In this document: piece by piece, positions 62,794 to 64,000 of the stretch
Layout: the number at the start of each line of letters is the position of its first letter
Position numbering within the stretch: the stretch's first letter is position 1
Source of the DNA: Streptomyces marianii
GTDB taxonomy: Bacteria > Actinomycetota > Actinomycetes > Streptomycetales > Streptomycetaceae
Direction: 5' to 3'
Assembly: GCF_005795905.1 (NCBI RefSeq)
Contig: NZ_VAWE01000001.1
Location: 2,700,501 to 2,764,500 of the forward strand
DNA: 64,000 nucleotides
Made by a program: the position numbers and the translations under genes
Notes under the pieces: model-generated
Seen by the model: only the letters and a program-made list of their open reading frames with translations
Told to the model about the DNA's origin: nothing
The model's database searches: none

Positions 62794-64000
62794 CTAGATC
62801 TTGCCTATCCTGCGGTAATACGTCAGCAGCCTTCGGATTCCCGTGTTGTAGTAGCCGGGATCGCCGTACTGCAACTGCCCGATTCTGCGCATGTCCCAAA
62901 TGTCACGTGCAAGAACGGTGCGGAACGAAAGGCCGGCCTCAAGCCGCTTCGTCCTGCGGCCCCGGCTCTTGTAGGTCCTCGTCAGAGCGTGGTCGGCAGC
63001 CTTCATTACGATCGCTCCGCCCTCGTTCCTGGGGAGGTGTCCAAGGCCGTCCTGGGGCATGTGGTGGGCTTCCAGGCCATCACCGGGCTGACCCGGATTG
63101 AGGTCCCCGAAGCGTCCTGCGTCGTTCTCTGCGACGGTCTTGCACTTGGCGTTGTGCACCAGAACCGGCGTGGCCCCCGCCAGCACGTAGTACGTGTGGA
63201 CATCGGTAACCGTGAGGTTGTGGACCGTCGCCTTGTGCGCCGTCCACGCCTCCACCGTGCTGATCTGGATCCAGGCTCCCGAAGACGCCTGGACCCACTG
63301 GCCCGGATTCAGCGCACCCGCGTCGACCCACACCCGCAGGGACGGCACCCAGAAGGGGTGTCCGGCCGTGGCTGTGACCGTGGTGGTCCTGGGTTCGGTG
63401 GAGGTTGAGCCGTCATGGACCTTCAGTGTGATGCGGACCAGGTCCTTGCTGCCCTTGCCCACGATCGTCGCCGCGGCCGTCTGGACGGAGGTTTTCCCCG
63501 TCTTCGGGTCGGTGGCGACGACTTGGTCGCCGGCCTTGACCTTCTCGATCGGCTTGGTGGAGCCGTCGGCCATCAGCACCAGCGTTCCGGGCCCGAAGCT
63601 GTTGAACTCGCATGTCCCGCTCTCGACCTGAGTCTGGACCTCCTCCTTTGCGCCTTCCTTGGCCTCCGACTTGGCTTCCTCCGCCGCCCGCCGAGTGGCC
63701 TTCTGCGCCGGCCGCTTGGCCTGCGAAGGCTTCGGCTTGGCCTTGGGCTGACTCCTCGGTTTCGGTCTGGGCTTCGGCCGGGCCGCCGCCTTTCGAGCGG
63801 CTGCACGCTTGGCCGCCGCCCGCTTGGCCGCCGCGCGCTGTGCCTTGGCGCGCGCCTGCGCAGCTGCCCTGCGTTGCGCCGCGCGCTTCGCAGCCGCCCG
63901 CTGTGCGGCGCGCTTGGCTGCGGCGCGCTTGGCTGCGGCTGCCTTGCGTGCAGCTTCGCGCTTCGCTCTGGCGGCCGCACGACGCTTGGCCGCCTCGATG
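62794..64000 (-). CDS. polymorphic toxin C-terminus: basic coiled-coil linker, HINT domain, HNH-like nuclease (5' end outside window)
   Basis: Frame is open to the right edge, so only the last about 402 residues are seen. First an Ala/Arg/Lys-rich helical stretch (units AAKRAAA, about 100 residues), then a pretoxin HINT domain (CEFNSFGPGTLVLMADGS, KVKAGDQVVATDPKTG, TATAGHPFWV, TDVHTYYVLAGATPVLVHNA), which cleaves itself to release the toxin. The C-terminal toxin has an HHM-type nuclease site (GLEAHHMPQDGLGHL) and ADHALTRTY, as in HNH/endonuclease-VII toxin families. The immunity candidates follow. Delivery route is outside the window. Confidence 0.85.
   Translation of the reverse strand, partial: IEAAKRRAAARAKREAARKAAAAKRAAAKRAAQRAAAKRAAQRRAAAQARAKAQRAAAKRAAAKRAAARKAAARPKPRPKPRSQPKAKPKPSQAKRPAQKATRRAAEEAKSEAKEGAKEEVQTQVESGTCEFNSFGPGTLVLMADGSTKPIEKVKAGDQVVATDPKTGKTSVQTAAATIVGKGSKDLVRITLKVHDGSTSTEPRTTTVTATAGHPFWVPSLRVWVDAGALNPGQWVQASSGAWIQISTVEAWTAHKATVHNLTVTDVHTYYVLAGATPVLVHNAKCKTVAENDAGRFGDLNPGQPGDGLEAHHMPQDGLGHLPRNEGGAIVMKAADHALTRTYKSRGRRTKRLEAGLSFRTVLARDIWDMRRIGQLQYGDPGYYNTGIRRLLTYYRRIGKI

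Overview
The window looks like chromosomal DNA of a Streptomyces or close relative. It is very GC-rich with strongly GC-biased third codon positions, uses many GTG and TTG starts, carries a conservon operon and a HAIR heat-shock operator, and has one TTA codon confined to a regulator. I see no rRNA, tRNA or CRISPR array.

Layout. Positions 1-2505 hold the tail of an L-2,3-diaminopropionate (Dap) unit: an SbnB-like dehydrogenase, a possible 34-codon peptide gene, an SbnA-like synthase, then a 20-bp-stem bidirectional terminator. Positions 2539-13627 look like an undescribed catabolic regulon: an enolase-superfamily enzyme, a regulator, a DegT aminotransferase, a metal-replete and a metal-less amidohydrolase, a DapA-like lyase, a luciferase-like oxidoreductase and a sugar-type ABC importer. 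Four transcription units carry the same palindrome, TTWCGGYCCRGRCCGWAA, just upstream of their first gene. Positions 13987-15932 encode divergent Ku and LigD polymerase (NHEJ). A stretch of less GC-rich appearance (about 15.9-20.9 kb) follows, with a receptor kinase carrying a periplasmic-binding ectodomain, a recombinase-associated remnant, a stand-alone DNA ligase and a LysR fragment.

Positions 21-29.7 kb hold a SnoaL-like protein, a HEAT-repeat protein containing an 18-bp minisatellite, and a lipoprotein / histidine kinase / RodA-FtsW / penicillin-binding protein operon. Positions 29.8-33.0 kb carry two divergent diiron proteins and a TetR regulator. Next come a pseudokinase-PQQ propeller protein with a 36-bp repeat array, a secreted coiled-coil protein, a TetR remnant, and a cvnABCD operon ending in a styrene-monooxygenase-like flavoprotein. 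A PP2C-like protein, a MarR regulator, a secreted M4 metalloprotease and a LuxR regulator with a TTA codon lead to a housekeeping block: lon (with HAIR), a spermidine-synthase-like gene, a two-component pair and the fused 2-oxoglutarate dehydrogenase. The right edge holds a DUF6191 gene, a frameshifted Tdi1/DUF1851-type immunity fragment, a second immunity candidate and the C-terminal part of a HINT-HNH polymorphic toxin that runs off the window.

Two dispersed intergenic repeats each occur twice (24452/46603 and 16024/54369). All calls come from reading the sequence by eye; no database search was run.
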